From Mariannaea sp. PMI_226 (taxonomy: Eukaryota; Ascomycota; Sordariomycetes; Hypocreales; Nectriaceae), in the NCBI GenBank assembly GCA_024336345.1, contig JANFOG010000010.1, forward strand, positions 1,178,001 to 1,242,000: a stretch of 64,000 bases of DNA, given 5' to 3'. The notes beneath the pieces are model-generated. The model saw only the letters and a program-made list of their open reading frames with translations. It did no database searches and was not told where the DNA came from. Below, in pieces: positions 25,627-38,600 of this stretch (position 1 is the stretch's first letter; each line of letters starts with the position of its first letter). Made by a program: the position numbers and the translations under genes.

Positions 25627-26194
25627 ATGTCTACCAAGCGCATCACTAAGGTAAATCTTCCTTTCTCACACCCCTCCAAGTTCCGTACAATCGAAAACTG
25701 ACTCTCTCTCCCTTCTTCTCGTATCTCTCCAGGAATTCGCCGAAGTCTCCCAAAACCCTCCTGAGGGCTTCAGCGTCTCCCTCCCGCCCAACCAATCCAT
25801 CCATACCTGGCACATCACCCTACGCCCTCCCCCTTCGACCCCCTTCCACCCGGGCACCTTCGGCCTCGTCCTCTCCCTCCCCACCGACTACCCCTTCAAG
25901 CCCCCGATCGTCAAGTTCGTCACCCGCATCTACCACCCAAACGTCACAAACGACAGCCTGGGCAACATCTGCCTCGGCCTCCTCAAGTCCGACAACTGGA
26001 AGCCCTCCACCAAGCTGTATTCGGTCCTCGAGGCCATCCGAAACCTGCTGGTCGAGCCCCAGCCCGACGACCCCCTCGAGGAGTCCATCGCCGAGGAGTA
26101 CCGCAATAATCGTGAGGAGTGGGCCAAGAAGGTGAAGCAGAACGTGGACAAGTACGCCAAATCAGAGCCGACTTTCCCCCCTCTGTCTTCTTAG
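25627..26194 (+). CDS. Ubiquitin-conjugating enzyme E2 (UBE2L3-like)
   Basis: Two exons, 25627-25650 and 25733-26194, give 161 residues; the 82-nt intron (GTAAAT donor, CTCCAG acceptor) follows the eighth codon, MSTKRITK. The UBC fold is complete: the HPN tripeptide at 76-78, the catalytic Cys88 in the sequence GNICLGLL, and a C-terminal helical part with the conserved EPQPDDPLEESIAEEY. The stretch NWKPSTKLYSVL after the active site resembles the human UBE2L3 (UbcH7) class more than the UBE2D class, but assignment within E2s from one sequence is uncertain. E2 enzymes accept ubiquitin from E1 on the Cys and pass it on with an E3. There is no membrane anchor or long tail. Coding GC is high, with almost no NNA codons in the middle part. 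Confidence 0.95.
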
Positions 26195-27437
26195 CAAAAT
26201 AAAATCCATTGGTCAAATCTAGCACCGCATGGGTCAAGAAGTGCTGTCGTTTCCTTTTTCTTTTTTTTAACCTTCACATGTCCAATGACTATGGATGACC
26301 CATATGATATGATGAAACGATAAAGGGGTGGCGCTACGGGAGGTTCAAGGACCACAATGTTCAAGTCATAGAACGCTAAATATATACAATAAATCAGAAG
26401 ATTGAGGGGGGAAGTCAGGCACATATTGCAATCGCTGTAAGCCTATTTCTCCAAATTCAACTGAGAAAACACCGTTATCAGCAGTGCATTAGCTTGAAAT
26501 TGTCAGCCTCAATTAAAGTCACGAATATAAATTCAACCACAGTTGCAGTGTTTCTTTTCACATCAAAAGCCTGTCACTTGTTGCATGCCATCTACCACAA
26601 TGCGAAAAGAAAACGAATAAGATACGTTGTTGATGGCAATACAAAAGCCATCATCATTCAATTAGACTGTCACCTGAATGAGATTTAGGTAAGCAAAACT
26701 GCTTCCAAGTTACACCACTCTATCCATTTCATAAATGGTTCCTGCCTAAGGTATAGTAAAACAGAAGAAAAACTCCTTTTCCACAAAATCAAGCGTGTCA
26801 TCGTCCCTCCAGACACTGCCATCCCCATCGCGCTTTTTGGTTCCTCCCGTCGTGTCGTTGGTGCAACGTTCCTTTTATGAGTGTGATATTGTACTTTTTG
26901 TATGTGTCGCAATGCAGCCGTGAAGCATCGTCATTAATAAGATAAAAACAAGGAATTCTGTCTTTTCCTCAGCGCATACGTCCATCCCGTCTCGTCTCGT
27001 CTCGTCTCGTCCCGTCCCGTTCAGCTTGTTTGGCCTTTCCATGACCTGCCTCTCCTTTTGTTTGTAGACAAAGCACAAAAATGAAGAAAAAAGAAAGAAA
27101 AAAGTGAAGAACAGGAAGAAAAAAAGGAAAAGGGGTAAATGCACACACAGTGATGCAATTCCGAGTGAGGGAGGAAAAAAAAATAATAAAGAAAAATATC
27201 GGAGAGAACCGCGCCTCCCGCTTAAACGCCATGCCATGATTAGAACTGGTGGTTCCACCACCGGGGTCCTGGTACGCCGTGTGGTTTGTTGGTATCTAGA
27301 CTCGAAGTCGAACTTGACAAAATGCAGAAATGCAAGATAGGAAGGTTGTTGTGAGGGATTGTCTGTAGGAGTCTTAAAAAACACATTTGTGCCTTCATGT
27401 ACAGTGTGTGCAGGTATGTGCAAGGTTGCTGGCTCTC
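26195..27437. other. Convergent 3' intergenic region
   Basis: About 1.2 kb between the stops of the E2 gene and the TBC gene. It contains a pentanucleotide tract of GTCTC/GTCCC units at roughly 26984-27021 and A-rich runs at 27070-27200. Open frames here are low-complexity and are not supported as genes. Confidence 0.5.
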
Positions 27438-30400
27438 TTACACACCGGTTTGAGCCCGCCTCTTTCCAAAGAGGCCCTTCTCTTTCGGCCGCCCTTCATT
27501 GTCCGATTGCGCAATTGCCCAGGTTGTCTTGTTCCTAAGTTGCTGTTGGGGTTTGTTGCTCTGAGACCTCGCCCGTCGCTCTTGACGGCGAACGTCGATT
27601 TGGTCTTGGCTCAAGTGACCAAATCCGTTGCGTCGCTTAAAGCAGGCTTCCAGAAGAGCATTAGCGTCAATCAGTTTGCGAGGGATTCCTTGAACTACGC
27701 CGAACATCTCCATGGGATCCGACACAGCCTTTATCTCGTTCTCGCCAACCTTGAAAATGGCCAGGGCAATACGGAAAAGTGTCTTGGAGCCCTCATAAAA
27801 GAAAACATCCCACACACGTAGCGTCGTCTCGATAGGAAGTGTTCCAATGAAGCAGCTCATGAACCACGCTGTCATGCAGACCGTGATGGGTGGCAATCTG
27901 TCAGTAGACAATCGGCTGACGTCTTTGCGGCGGCCCCGCGTAATGCGCATGCCTTTACCCGTTGCTGGCCGCGAACCTGACTCGCCAGCCTCAAGATCTC
28001 CACCGACCTTGTCCCAGACTCCAGGCATAGTATCTCGCAGCTCCGTCATCAGGACGCCGAGATCCACCTTAGAGCCCTCCAAGCTAGTCTCATGGGTTCC
28101 AGGAAGGTAGATGCAGGTGATAACATTTAGGAGCCAGAAGCATTGCTCCTCCGTATCCACGAAGAGGAGAAGAAGACCAGCAAGGAAATTCAAACTCTGG
28201 CAGTAGCCAATGCGAGGATTGTATACTGCGAATGCATACAATACACGACGAAGCGACGTAATAATCGAAGGTTCGTCTTCTGATCCTGGAGGAGGAACTG
28301 GGCTCTGACCACGAAGTGAATCAGAAGACATGGTCGACCGACTTCCTCTAGCACTTGACGACTGGGGCTTAAACCCGCCTGCTGGCTTGAACTTAATGTT
28401 GTCAGGAAATGTACGGTGGAGGTCACGCTCAATCGCTTCAGCGTCTACATCCTTTGGCCTCTTCACAGTGAGCTTGTTGTAAAGGCCAGAATGCTGAGCT
28501 AGAATGGCCGGACCGCCTGCATAATAGAACCAAGCGGCACCTCGCCAGTCAGGAGGAATACCCTTTCGGATGAACCGCTTCGTTTTTGCGTTCGGGGCAG
28601 GGAATCGATTTGGCTCGTCCGTCATCAGAGCACTGTCCTTTAGGTACGCAACCCACTTCTTTCGTCGACGAGCTAGATACTCAGTGTATCCCTTGTCCCA
28701 TGCATCGTACTCTTTGCGCGTGATATATTGGTTCGCTTTCTTGAAGCCGTAGCGATCACGAGAGGCAGGGTCTTCATCTGGAACTGAACGCGCGGCAGCA
28801 GCAGGGCCAGTTTGCGGTGATATAGGAGGTGAAATAGGGCGAAGAGTTGTGGGTGGTGGAGGAAGCTTAGAGATATTCTCTTCAATAGGAGGTGAAATAG
28901 GAGGAGATGGTGCTTCGGTAGTAGGAGGAGAAGATAATCCGGTAGCTTTCTCGCTCAATGCAACCGGGTTGGTTGCAACGGAGCGTTCGGAATCCAGGGA
29001 CTTGGCAGAGTCACGCTTCTCAATGCTCTTGCGTCCAAAATTCTCAGCAATATGAGGAACGGAGGCGATGTATGCAGGGCTGCTGAATATCATCTTCGAC
29101 ATGCGAATTTCGCGGTCCAGCATCGAAAACTTGCCAGGCTCGTCATTGTCGCGCAAGGGAAATTCATCGTCTTCATCAGCATCGACTTGGATATTTGGAA
29201 AGGGAACGCCACTCTCCCTGCCCGACGCAGATGTAGGAGGACGTGGATCCATTTCGTACGAGCGGTCCGATGTCAAAGTAGCAGATTGAGGTCCAATATT
29301 GTAGCTTACGTCCGAACTAGCACTTGTTCGGCGAGCACCTACGTTGTAAGGCGTTTCTGAGACTGGGGTGTCAGGGCGGTCCTCTGCACCAATGTCCGAG
29401 TCGTCGTCGTCGAATCCCTTCTCGTACATGCCCATAAGATCGTCGAGGCTCAATTCGTCACCGTCGTCATCAGCTTCAGCTTCAGCTTCGGGTACCTCGC
29501 CGTCAGCTGGGAGATATAGTGAAGTAACAGAGCTGTCTTTGGTCAAGACGCTGCTTCGCTCAGTAACGGTGGTTCCTGGGGCGGTGGACTCAGTAAACTG
29601 GGACCGAAAGCTGGAACGCAGCTCTTCCCCACTCATCCACGGCGCAATAACAGCACTTGGAGATCCTGGCCCACCAGTGCTATTAAAGCTCAGAGGATGA
29701 CGCTGCGCTATTGGTGAGGTGACAGTGGTACCATTAGTATTATTACGAGATCGGGGGAGAGGTTCGTGCAATTCGGAAGCAGGAGGAGACAGCACAGAGT
29801 GGTAGGTCGAAGATGATTGAGAGGATGAAACAGAAGGACCACGGGGGCGAGGTGGTGGTGGCCACAGGGGGCTTTGAGACGGGGAGCTAACGAGTTCCAG
29901 GTATTGGTCGGCTGGGTTGTTGCTAGGAGTGGGTCGTGGCCTGGCCGTGTCTGTAATTGGCTGACGAATACTGTGCTTCCTGGGCCGCGAAAAGTTCTCA
30001 ACTGGCGAGCTCGCTGATGCTCCAGTTGAATTGTCGAAGGTACGCAGATCAGCCAGGGAGGATTTGGAGATGAGGGTTGGAAAGGTTGGGGATGCGTTTC
30101 GGGATACGGGCGCAGAGGAGACACTGTAGGGTTCATAGGTGAAAGGTGACAGAGGAGGATGGGGCAGAGGGTCCAAAGCAGAGGCTGGGCCTGGGCTCGC
30201 CGACCGCAACGGCTGCAGGTTGAATCTAGAGCCCTGTGAGAGCGAATCCCATCGAGGAGAGAGTGGCAGTGGCGGTAGCTGTGACAGCGAATCGTTGGAT
30301 GGTTCTCGTGCGTGGCGGTAAGCAAATCCAAAAGGAACAATCTGAACCCGTGGAGAGGGTGGCAGTGATGGCGTGTCCTGTACTGGGCGAGGTGAGGGAA

Positions 30401-30548
30401 GAGGGGGGAATGTAAAGTCAGAAGCGGAGAGAGGACTGTCGTCCTCGCGCAGTCGAGGTGCGTATAGGGAGAATTTTCGATTTGGAGACCGGGGCGAGCG
30501 TATCGGCTCGTCCGGGTCCTGTGGGACGGTGATAGCTGTAGGAGTCAT
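27438..30548 (-). CDS. TBC-domain Rab GTPase-activating protein
   Basis: One uninterrupted frame of 1036 residues from the ATG at 30548. Residues 1 to about 600 are a Pro/Ser-rich, probably disordered region with acidic patches. The TBC domain runs from about 660 to 930. Its two catalytic residues are visible: the arginine finger R669 in IPPDWRGAAWFY, and the glutamine finger Q784 in IGYCQSLNFLAG. Later conserved blocks are CFWLLNVITCIYLPG and TTLRVWDVFFYEGSKTLFRIALAIF. A basic insert (about 840-860) separates the two halves of the domain, and the tail is basic. TBC proteins accelerate GTP hydrolysis on Rab GTPases in membrane traffic; the Gyp/Msb3 group is the nearest yeast comparison, but the Rab partner cannot be read from the sequence. 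Confidence 0.95.
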   Translation of the reverse strand: MTPTAITVPQDPDEPIRSPRSPNRKFSLYAPRLREDDSPLSASDFTFPPLPSPRPVQDTPSLPPSPRVQIVPFGFAYRHAREPSNDSLSQLPPLPLSPRWDSLSQGSRFNLQPLRSASPGPASALDPLPHPPLSPFTYEPYSVSSAPVSRNASPTFPTLISKSSLADLRTFDNSTGASASSPVENFSRPRKHSIRQPITDTARPRPTPSNNPADQYLELVSSPSQSPLWPPPPRPRGPSVSSSQSSSTYHSVLSPPASELHEPLPRSRNNTNGTTVTSPIAQRHPLSFNSTGGPGSPSAVIAPWMSGEELRSSFRSQFTESTAPGTTVTERSSVLTKDSSVTSLYLPADGEVPEAEAEADDDGDELSLDDLMGMYEKGFDDDDSDIGAEDRPDTPVSETPYNVGARRTSASSDVSYNIGPQSATLTSDRSYEMDPRPPTSASGRESGVPFPNIQVDADEDDEFPLRDNDEPGKFSMLDREIRMSKMIFSSPAYIASVPHIAENFGRKSIEKRDSAKSLDSERSVATNPVALSEKATGLSSPPTTEAPSPPISPPIEENISKLPPPPTTLRPISPPISPQTGPAAAARSVPDEDPASRDRYGFKKANQYITRKEYDAWDKGYTEYLARRRKKWVAYLKDSALMTDEPNRFPAPNAKTKRFIRKGIPPDWRGAAWFYYAGGPAILAQHSGLYNKLTVKRPKDVDAEAIERDLHRTFPDNIKFKPAGGFKPQSSSARGSRSTMSSDSLRGQSPVPPPGSEDEPSIITSLRRVLYAFAVYNPRIGYCQSLNFLAGLLLLFVDTEEQCFWLLNVITCIYLPGTHETSLEGSKVDLGVLMTELRDTMPGVWDKVGGDLEAGESGSRPATGKGMRITRGRRKDVSRLSTDRLPPITVCMTAWFMSCFIGTLPIETTLRVWDVFFYEGSKTLFRIALAIFKVGENEIKAVSDPMEMFGVVQGIPRKLIDANALLEACFKRRNGFGHLSQDQIDVRRQERRARSQSNKPQQQLRNKTTWAIAQSDNEGRPKEKGLFGKRRAQTGV

Positions 30549-32600
30549 GATGGTGGTTAGGAGGGACTAGAGGTTTCAGCTATAGCTTCTACAGCGTTGT
30601 AGGAGCTAATGACGAATGGGCTTGAGACGAATGAATGGCGGTCTCAGTGCGTCCCAGGGCAAAGCAAGCGCTCCTAACGCAGAAGACAACGCGAAGTATA
30701 TGAGGTGGTACGAGGTAAGCCCGTTATCCCAGCTTTAGTTGTCGACGTGATGTTGGTGATCCTGACCTGGTCAGTGGCTTCGATGCTGCTACAGGCACCA
30801 GGCGCAGGCAGTGGCGCGGCAGCTTGGTGCGCAGTGATCGCTGAAAGAAATCGGGGAAACCTGGCAGAGGTAATCCTGGGCCATTGCTACCGGGGCATGG
30901 CCGGTGGTGAAAAAAAAGGTAGAGAATCGAGAAGGGGGAAAAGGATACGCCGTCGTTATGGTTGAATCAAAGGAGCCAACAAGTGGGTTCTCGTGCGTGA
31001 AACCGCTTGTGAGTCGGATTGAAGTCTGGGGCCTGTTGACTTGCTGAGGCCGAGAATGCGCGTGATGAGCGACTTGTCTTTGTAAAGATCCGATCCAGGG
31101 GGGACAAAATAGGGAGTGAATGTGACTGGTGTAAACCGAAAAGCGTTACTGCTAGAGCAAACGCATGTGCCGTCGAATGACTTTGGAGTGTTAGTTCTTG
31201 GACCGGAGAAGAAAAAAATGAAGTGAGGTTGCATGCAACCAGACGTGCGTCATGAAATGAGAGGATATGTTGGAAGAAAAAAAAGATAGAGCGGGAACCA
31301 GGGGGAGAGCTGATCTCAGGAGCTCCAAGGCTAGTAATATGACGTTGATCACACAACGGGCGACAGGAAATCTCGCTGGAACCAAGTCTAGAAAAAAAGA
31401 AGCCTAGCAAAAACTTCCAGCCAAGGCACAAACGACAGCTGGGGTGAATAACTACAGGCAAGAGAGATGGTACGTACACAGGTCCGCGTCTTGCACAGAC
31501 TTCCACGGGGAAGCCGGGATAATAAGTCCAGCGGGTAGGGTTCCCAGGATTAATTTTGGGGAGAGACCAAGGATCTGGCCCAAACTCTCAGGGATGATAA
31601 CCGAAAAAGCAGGCGTTAATATGGGCCAGAAGCCAGGGTGTTAGGCTTGGACGGACGGGTGGAGTGTAAAATTGAACAGAAAGGACAGAAAATGAACCGA
31701 AGCTCTCAAGAGGTCTGAGATAGAAAGGGGAGAATAAAAGAGATAGGTTTCCTTCTAAAGAGGGCAACGAATTCTTGCCTTCGAGGAGGGAACCAAGGAC
31801 AAGAGCTCTGCGAGGGAAGCGAGGGGCAATTGACCCAGGGGGGAGGCGCGAAAAGGAAAGTCGGGGGTTGTGGACGAGACGCAGCGAATGGGTTCTAGTT
31901 AAGTGCTGGCTTGTGTTTGCGGTCCGTTGCGGTGCGGTAGGTCCTTAGACGGCGCCTATTCCGTTTGGTTGGTTCCCTATGTCGTTATGTTTCCCTTGCA
32001 CAGTCGGATAATACCTCCTCAAATGGGACGACGACAAGACAGAAATGTTGACCAATAGTGTATTTGTTGGACCACGGTAGGAGAAGCAACCCCTCAAACC
32101 TATGGTAGCGTACGCGGTGTGTACGTGTGAGCAAAATCCGTACGTCGTTCGTTTTGATGAATTCGAGTCAGGTCAGTAGCTACTTGCCCAACAGGCAAGG
32201 TGTAGTGGGCGGGGCGGGGGACGAGAAGACAACGGCCGATTTGGGTGGGAGCCAAGAATCAGACGGACGAACTTGACAACCGAAAGGGGAAGAGGGGCTG
32301 GAGGGATTTGAATATGAGCACGAAGACGAATGATCAGTGAACGGCGTTGGGTTTCCTTTTGTCAATGTTCGGCGTCGCGTGTGGTTTGTCACATCATAAT
32401 CGTTCCGCAATAACCCTCTGGGAGGAGATTGAGGTCACGTACAGTATTACGGTCTTTGTTGTGTCCAGAGCGGAGGGAGTCCCTGTCGATCTCTTAGATG
32501 GAGCACTGGACTAGTGCTTGGATATGACAATGTGTTCAGCTCAAGAGGAGCGGATGTCTCAGAGATTGTTCATCCCGCAGGAGAAAACAAGGCAATGTCG
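30549..32600. other. Probable long 5' leader and promoter of the TBC gene
   Basis: Two kilobases upstream of the TBC start, G/A-rich on the plus strand and therefore pyrimidine-rich on the coding strand, over a longer distance than at the other genes here. Several short open frames on the minus strand (for example 30967-31506) have no domain and could at most be upstream ORFs. A leader intron is possible but cannot be shown. Confidence 0.4.
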
Positions 32601-35600
32601 CGTCAAAGTAGGACTGAGAGGACTGAGACAACAACAGCAAAGGGAAGGGTGCGCCGCGTGTATGTAACAGCTGGCGGGGAGGGGGTTGAGAGAGGTCGGA
32701 TCAAATGTGCCCAGCCAGAGGGGGAGAAGGCGAGGGAAAAACATCAACGAGGGTGACTACAGAGTAGTGCTGTGCACCTTCCCTGATTATTGACTTGACT
32801 CCTCACGAAGCGACTTTAACGTCCAATGAGGGAGGTGCTTGATGCACACATAAATCAATTACAAAGTGACAATTAATTCCCGAGTCGCCAGACACTATTG
32901 CTTGCTTGCACCTCCATATAGCCCCGTAAAAGCGCAAAGTACCTATTTCTTGCGAATGGGTGTACAGATTAGTGTGCTGAGCATTTCCTTTACGTCCTTG
33001 CAAGCCTGGACATAGCACCGTAGTAAAGCTTGAGTAAGGTCGGTACGGTAGTACCTCACTAATTGCCCGCCCCTCATTTATCCCGCTCCTCTCCACGTCT
33101 GTTACAGGATGTTTCACTGGGCGTTCGCTTCCTCGCATATTGAGGGAAGGGGAAAAGAAGCAATAATGAAAAGTAATTGGAGAAAATACCCCCCGAGGCC
33201 GTTCCCATTAGGCAGCATCACAGGCGTCTCGCTGTGACATGACATGCGGCATGTTCGCGCCGCGTCGAGCCCTGGCATATGCGCCTGCGCGTGCATGAGC
33301 TTGCATGATGTTTTAGGGCCGAACTGAGCAGCTGACGAGTGGGCAGTCACTTGTGCATGGCATGGGTCGGAGCATCCCCAACGATCCCAAGAGGCGGGAA
33401 AATAATTAATTACGACAGAACACTGGCTGGCTGATCAATCCAGAAGCTGGATCAGGTCACGAATTGCCATATACGTAGCCACCTGTATTGTAACCTCTCC
33501 TCTATTTTACAACGCACCCACACCTGCCTGTGTAAACTATCTACCTAGGTACCTGGTGTGCAAGAATTCAATGGTCTGTATCCATAACACAAAACTCTGA
33601 CGATGCACACTTTGGCTACGGAGCGAGGAGAGGAGTTCATACTTGCATAACCCGAAAAGCACGATATTGGCGGGCTGAGCCAACACTGCAGTAGCCACAC
33701 TAAAGGCAGACAGTCACTCCCGACTGTACTCCGGTGATATGCAGGTGCAGCACATAATTATCCCGTAATTTTTTATTTTCTTTTGCAATGGCCTGCTTGG
33801 ATGGCAAAAGTCCATTACAGGGGGGGCAGTACTCAGCTGTGTTTGCAGTACTTTTTTTCCTGCCGGGGCACAGCTCCTCCCTGAGCCCGCTGCCATCCAC
33901 TGTAAACCCGCTGGAAAGTGGAAGCACTAGCGCTTGGCGTTGTATTACGTTCGCGTGCAATTACCCTACTGTTCAAGTCTGGATATAAGTTGTCAACCTG
34001 GGTAGTCTAGGAGCAAGGCACCTTTGGCATCAGGGGCTAGCGCCCTCCCCTCCATTCGGTGCCTGACTCTATTCCCCTCTCGGCCAAGCGTGTATAACCA
34101 TATTTATTGGCGGGTTTTCTCGTCTTGCACCGCGCAAGTGACGACTTTCGTGGCAAGACCCTGCGTCGATGACAGCATAGCCAATTAGAGCTTGGCTCCA
34201 TCTAAATGCCCCCAAGGCTTGCCCTTCTCTTGTCTCAATGAATGCAGCATGTCACTTGGCGCTTCAACAGCGGCGCCAAACTTCCCGAATACCCATGTGC
34301 AGCTCGCAACGTCGGTGAACATCGTCATCTTTTCCACCTCTCTTGTCGTCGTGTCGTAGAGGTCTGTCAAAAAGTAGAGGGAGCACACCATTCTCCGCAC
34401 ACGTGTTTCCGTTGTGACAAGTAATTTGACTAGGCATGTCGTGGAATGTTCTACAGTAGGTTGCTTACCTGCCTGGTGATCCTCCAAGAAGGCGCCCGTT
34501 GTGGTATTCGCCGAATCATCCCGACTTCGCCTCATGCACGACGCAGGTACCCGACCGGCCACCGTAAACGCATATCCTCCCAGCGAACCACAATCTACCC
34601 TGCAAAGTCAACATCCCGAGGACCTCAACATCTGGAAGACGATGAGCAAGAAAATGTTTCCAAACAAATTACGGGCTTGACCGAGGTTGAGCCCCGGTTT
34701 TCATCCGATGCCGGTCAGCTCCTGATGATCACAACGTCAAGACCGGGATGCCTGGATTCTTTTCCATCCTGTCGGTGCTACGTTGATGACATGCTACTAC
34801 ACAGTATGTAATTACCTGACCAGGAAGGCACTTCGTAATTGCTTTCGGCGCTGTTTTGGCAACGTTTCCTTATTTCGCTTGGTTGGTGTATGTAACTAAA
34901 TAATACAAATACATAATACCCTGTGGTAAACAACTTAGATGCACACGATGCACGTGTTTAGTGGTAAGTTTAATTTCGTAATTCCTTATTAGGTTGGTTT
35001 GCTGATGGAACACTTTGTCCCGCCACAACATAGGTACATGGGTACGGGCCAGCTAGCAACAGGTAAGTTGCCTTTACCAAATCAGGTACGGTACTAGAGA
35101 TAGTAGGCGCCTATAATTTTTTTTCGGTGTATGAAAATTGCCAGTAATCCTGATAGTCAATCTCAAGTTCCCAATTCTCACCTCGCTCCTCCAAGCGGCC
35201 TGCAGGATGATGATGATGATGATGATGATGGAAACTGTCTTTCTCCGTGCCTTCTCGCCACTTCCGTTCCCACTCTGCCCATCTCTCTGCTTTGTAATTT
35301 TAACAAATGACCTCTGGACATCAAGTAATGATGCAAGATCAGTTAGCTGCAGGGAATCTGGGCCAGATATGGGCCTGTTTCTTCAGCTAGCTCAATTTTC
35401 TCCGCCTCTCGCCGCCCGGAAGCTCCAAGTGACAAACTCAATGGAAAGCCCTTCCGCTCCGCCCTGGTCTTGGCGACGGTCGGAGTCATCACTGAACCAG
35501 CTCAATGAAGATTCGCTCGTCAGGGTTCCATCCGGATGCTGCATCCTGGGGCACCCGGGCTGGGTAGCACACGCGGCTTTGCCCTACTACATAGTACACA

Positions 35601-38600
35601 AAATCGCACGCTGGGGCAGATTCCACATTTAATTTCGCTGGCCTAAGAGAGGCTGTAAGGTCAGCAAAGTGCTGATTACTTTCTGTAGCCCGGTTCACTT
35701 AGCGCACAGTGCGTCACTAAATTGTTCCCTCGGCCCCAACGGCCGTTCAACGGGGCCATACAATAAACATCACGTCTACCATGCAATATTATCTAAAGTA
35801 ATATGTTATAACGTACATATATATCCGTAATATAGGAGTTAAATCCTGCAAGTCATTATTATTATTCGTGTCGAGGAAATGGATATCAATATGCATGTAA
35901 TACTGTAGAGTGCCGACGCAAAGTATATAACTTATTTCACATGAGATTGGCGACCCAGACGTCGCCCCATAGTCATCCAGCGGCTCCATTTTGTCGGGAT
36001 AGCTCAATAATGAACTAGTTGACAGGTCATGGAATTCTGGGGTCGGGTTTGTGACCTTTCCCCGGACAGAATCACGAGGTGGTCTAATCTGATCACCCGC
36101 ATTCCATCCGAGGATGCAAACTTATGCGACCACCAAACGCTGTGACAGCTCACTATCTACTAATCACCCGAAAAGGCTTTTGTTGGTTCTTCTTGCCCTG
36201 CCTTGTCTTTGAAGAGATTTCTGTCTTGTCTCCAAGCCAGTCATTCATGCATCCGTCCATGGTCTATCACCCCTGTCGCCGCATGGCCTAGGGCCGATGG
36301 GGGAGGGCAATCTCGGTAGAGGAGACTCGATGAATCATACCTACGTCGTAGACTCAGCACATAGTACGTACATAATGGCAGCTGGACTGGCCCTGGGCCC
36401 CTCTCCCGCTCCTCTAATTCACGAGAGACGAGACATTTTTTACGTGGGCCATCCCTTACTGTTGACTTCGTCGAAGACGGTCGCTGTGGTGGTTTGTTTA
36501 GCTTCCCATTGACAACAACAATAACAACACTTGGTTGACAAAACGCGTCTGAAAGCGCGACCAAGAATCGGCTTCCCCACTAGAGCAGTGTCTTAGTAGC
36601 AGGAGGCACTGAAGAAACTACCCAGGCACAGTTAGCTCCCGCCAGTCTTCGGGGCCATTCTATCAAGGGAATCCTTCAACCTACGGGGCCTCTTTCTGTC
36701 CTTCTCCGGATAAAATTTTCTTCTTGACCCCGGTTGATAATATTAATTAGCTTTCAAAGTGCCAGGCCTCTAACCCAGCTCCCGTTCCCGACTGTATGGC
36801 TGATGGAAGCCTGTGCGGGAAATAGAGAATAGTCAAGATGCATGGAACTACACCTTGCTTGGTTTGGGACGCCAGTTGCAAGGCTCTTGCAAGCCCCTAC
36901 CTAACAAGGCTTACAGCGACCAAACATAGCCCCCAGGTTGGCCAGGTAGGAGACGGGATTTTTATTGCCTCCAGCCATTAGACTCTGAACCCGTCAGCAA
37001 TGCGAGGATCGACAATTTCACAGCCTGAATCCCAGCCCCAGGCTTTGCGTGTTGGCGCCTAGAATCTTCGTCTCTGGACCTGTGTAGCTAACGTATGTCT
37101 GGACATTGTGGTGACGATAGTCGCCACGACAGCTCTGCTGTCATTGCATCCATCCACAGTCCGCCTCCTCCAGTCCTTTAGCCGCCCAGGATTGTTCGAT
37201 GCAGTGGAGAGCTATTAGTTTCCTCTCGGTTCAAAAATCACCCATTGCGCGCATCGGTACATGCTGCGTGCCAGGGCAGGTATGGGACAACGAATCACAC
37301 CATGGCAGCGACCGTCGTAGGCGTATTTACTCTGATGCTATTGATCGAGCCTGTTTCGCCTTCGCTTATTAGTTCGTACTATGTAGTCTAGGGAATGAAC
37401 AATCGCAGGCAATGTGACCAAGTGTGTGTTGTCGTTGATCAAGGGTTGCGGTGGCTGGATACCAGCTTAACTTTCTTTTTCATCGAACGGCCCTCAAACG
37501 TGGTTGATCACTTGACAGTGGTCAGATCAGGACGAAGTTGGCTGAGACACACCGCGTGTATGTCAGTGATTCTTCAGCATCCTCGACCCCGGCGACTTTT
37601 GGCGATAGAGAACAGGATAAATCGGCTACCAATGAAATATTATTATGCAGGGATCTGTAAATGCATCCAACTACGTGTTTAGGGATTCTTGGGAATCTGG
37701 TTATCTTCGGATGGCATTTTCATCCAGCTTGTCCTCTCTATCTAATAGACCTTGCATAAGGGAAATACTAATTTTTCCCCCGGTCTGTCCAGTTGCAAGC
37801 TCCTAGCCGCTAACATGGGTGAGTTTGAGAGTACTACCTACCATCCATCTGCTTAAAAAACTCGAAGTCCTAAAGTCGCCGATTCAGGATGCTTCAGGTC
37901 TGAGGGCGCGCGCTAAGATCCCTCCCTTGCTACAGATGCCGTCATGTCTTCCTCTTTTGAGACATATTCTTCAGGATACTGTTGAGAGAGGTACCGTCGT
38001 TCAATTAAAGTTCATATTTTACTGACCAGAGTAAACTCCGCGATGGACTGTTGTGTTGTAATTTGGAACGCGTTATTATGGCAGGTTATCAGTGCAATTT
38101 CACGACTAGTCTATACTGATGGATCATATCTCGTTTAGACAGGAATCTTTATCCGATAAATGCAACGGTAGACTATATTTTGGATTAATAAACAGCACCG
38201 AGATAATATTAAGGTATCAGGTTGATGGTACTTGAGTGGAATACGTAGTGCAAGGTGTCACTCCGAGATGAACGAGATGAAAATGAGGTTGGAAGAACCA
38301 TCTAAGTCATAGTCACTACTCGTCAAAAACCCTTGTGGTAGCTTCCATCGATAATGCGGTCATGATTTCAAGATTAAATAAGCTATCTAACTCAGGAAAT
38401 TATCTTTCCTTACAAGATATCTTCGCCGTGCAAGTCTATAGGTTACGATATGTGGCATGTGGTATAGGGTAAATGAGGTGGGCGAGGCCAAAGTAATGAG
38501 CTCACAATATCAACTCAAACGCGTTTACAGTATCTACAGTGCCCGAAATTAGATCAAAAACATGACCGTGTAGATTGTTTGTTTTGATGATCAATAAAAC

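Noticed and set aside
30967..31506. Open frame of 179 codons upstream of the TBC gene
   Set aside because: Phe/Ser-rich translation of a pyrimidine-rich leader; more likely untranslated region.
35138..35632. Open frame of 164 codons with eight Met in a row
   Set aside because: The Met run is a GAT/ATG microsatellite; the rest has no domain or coding bias and no plausible splice partners.
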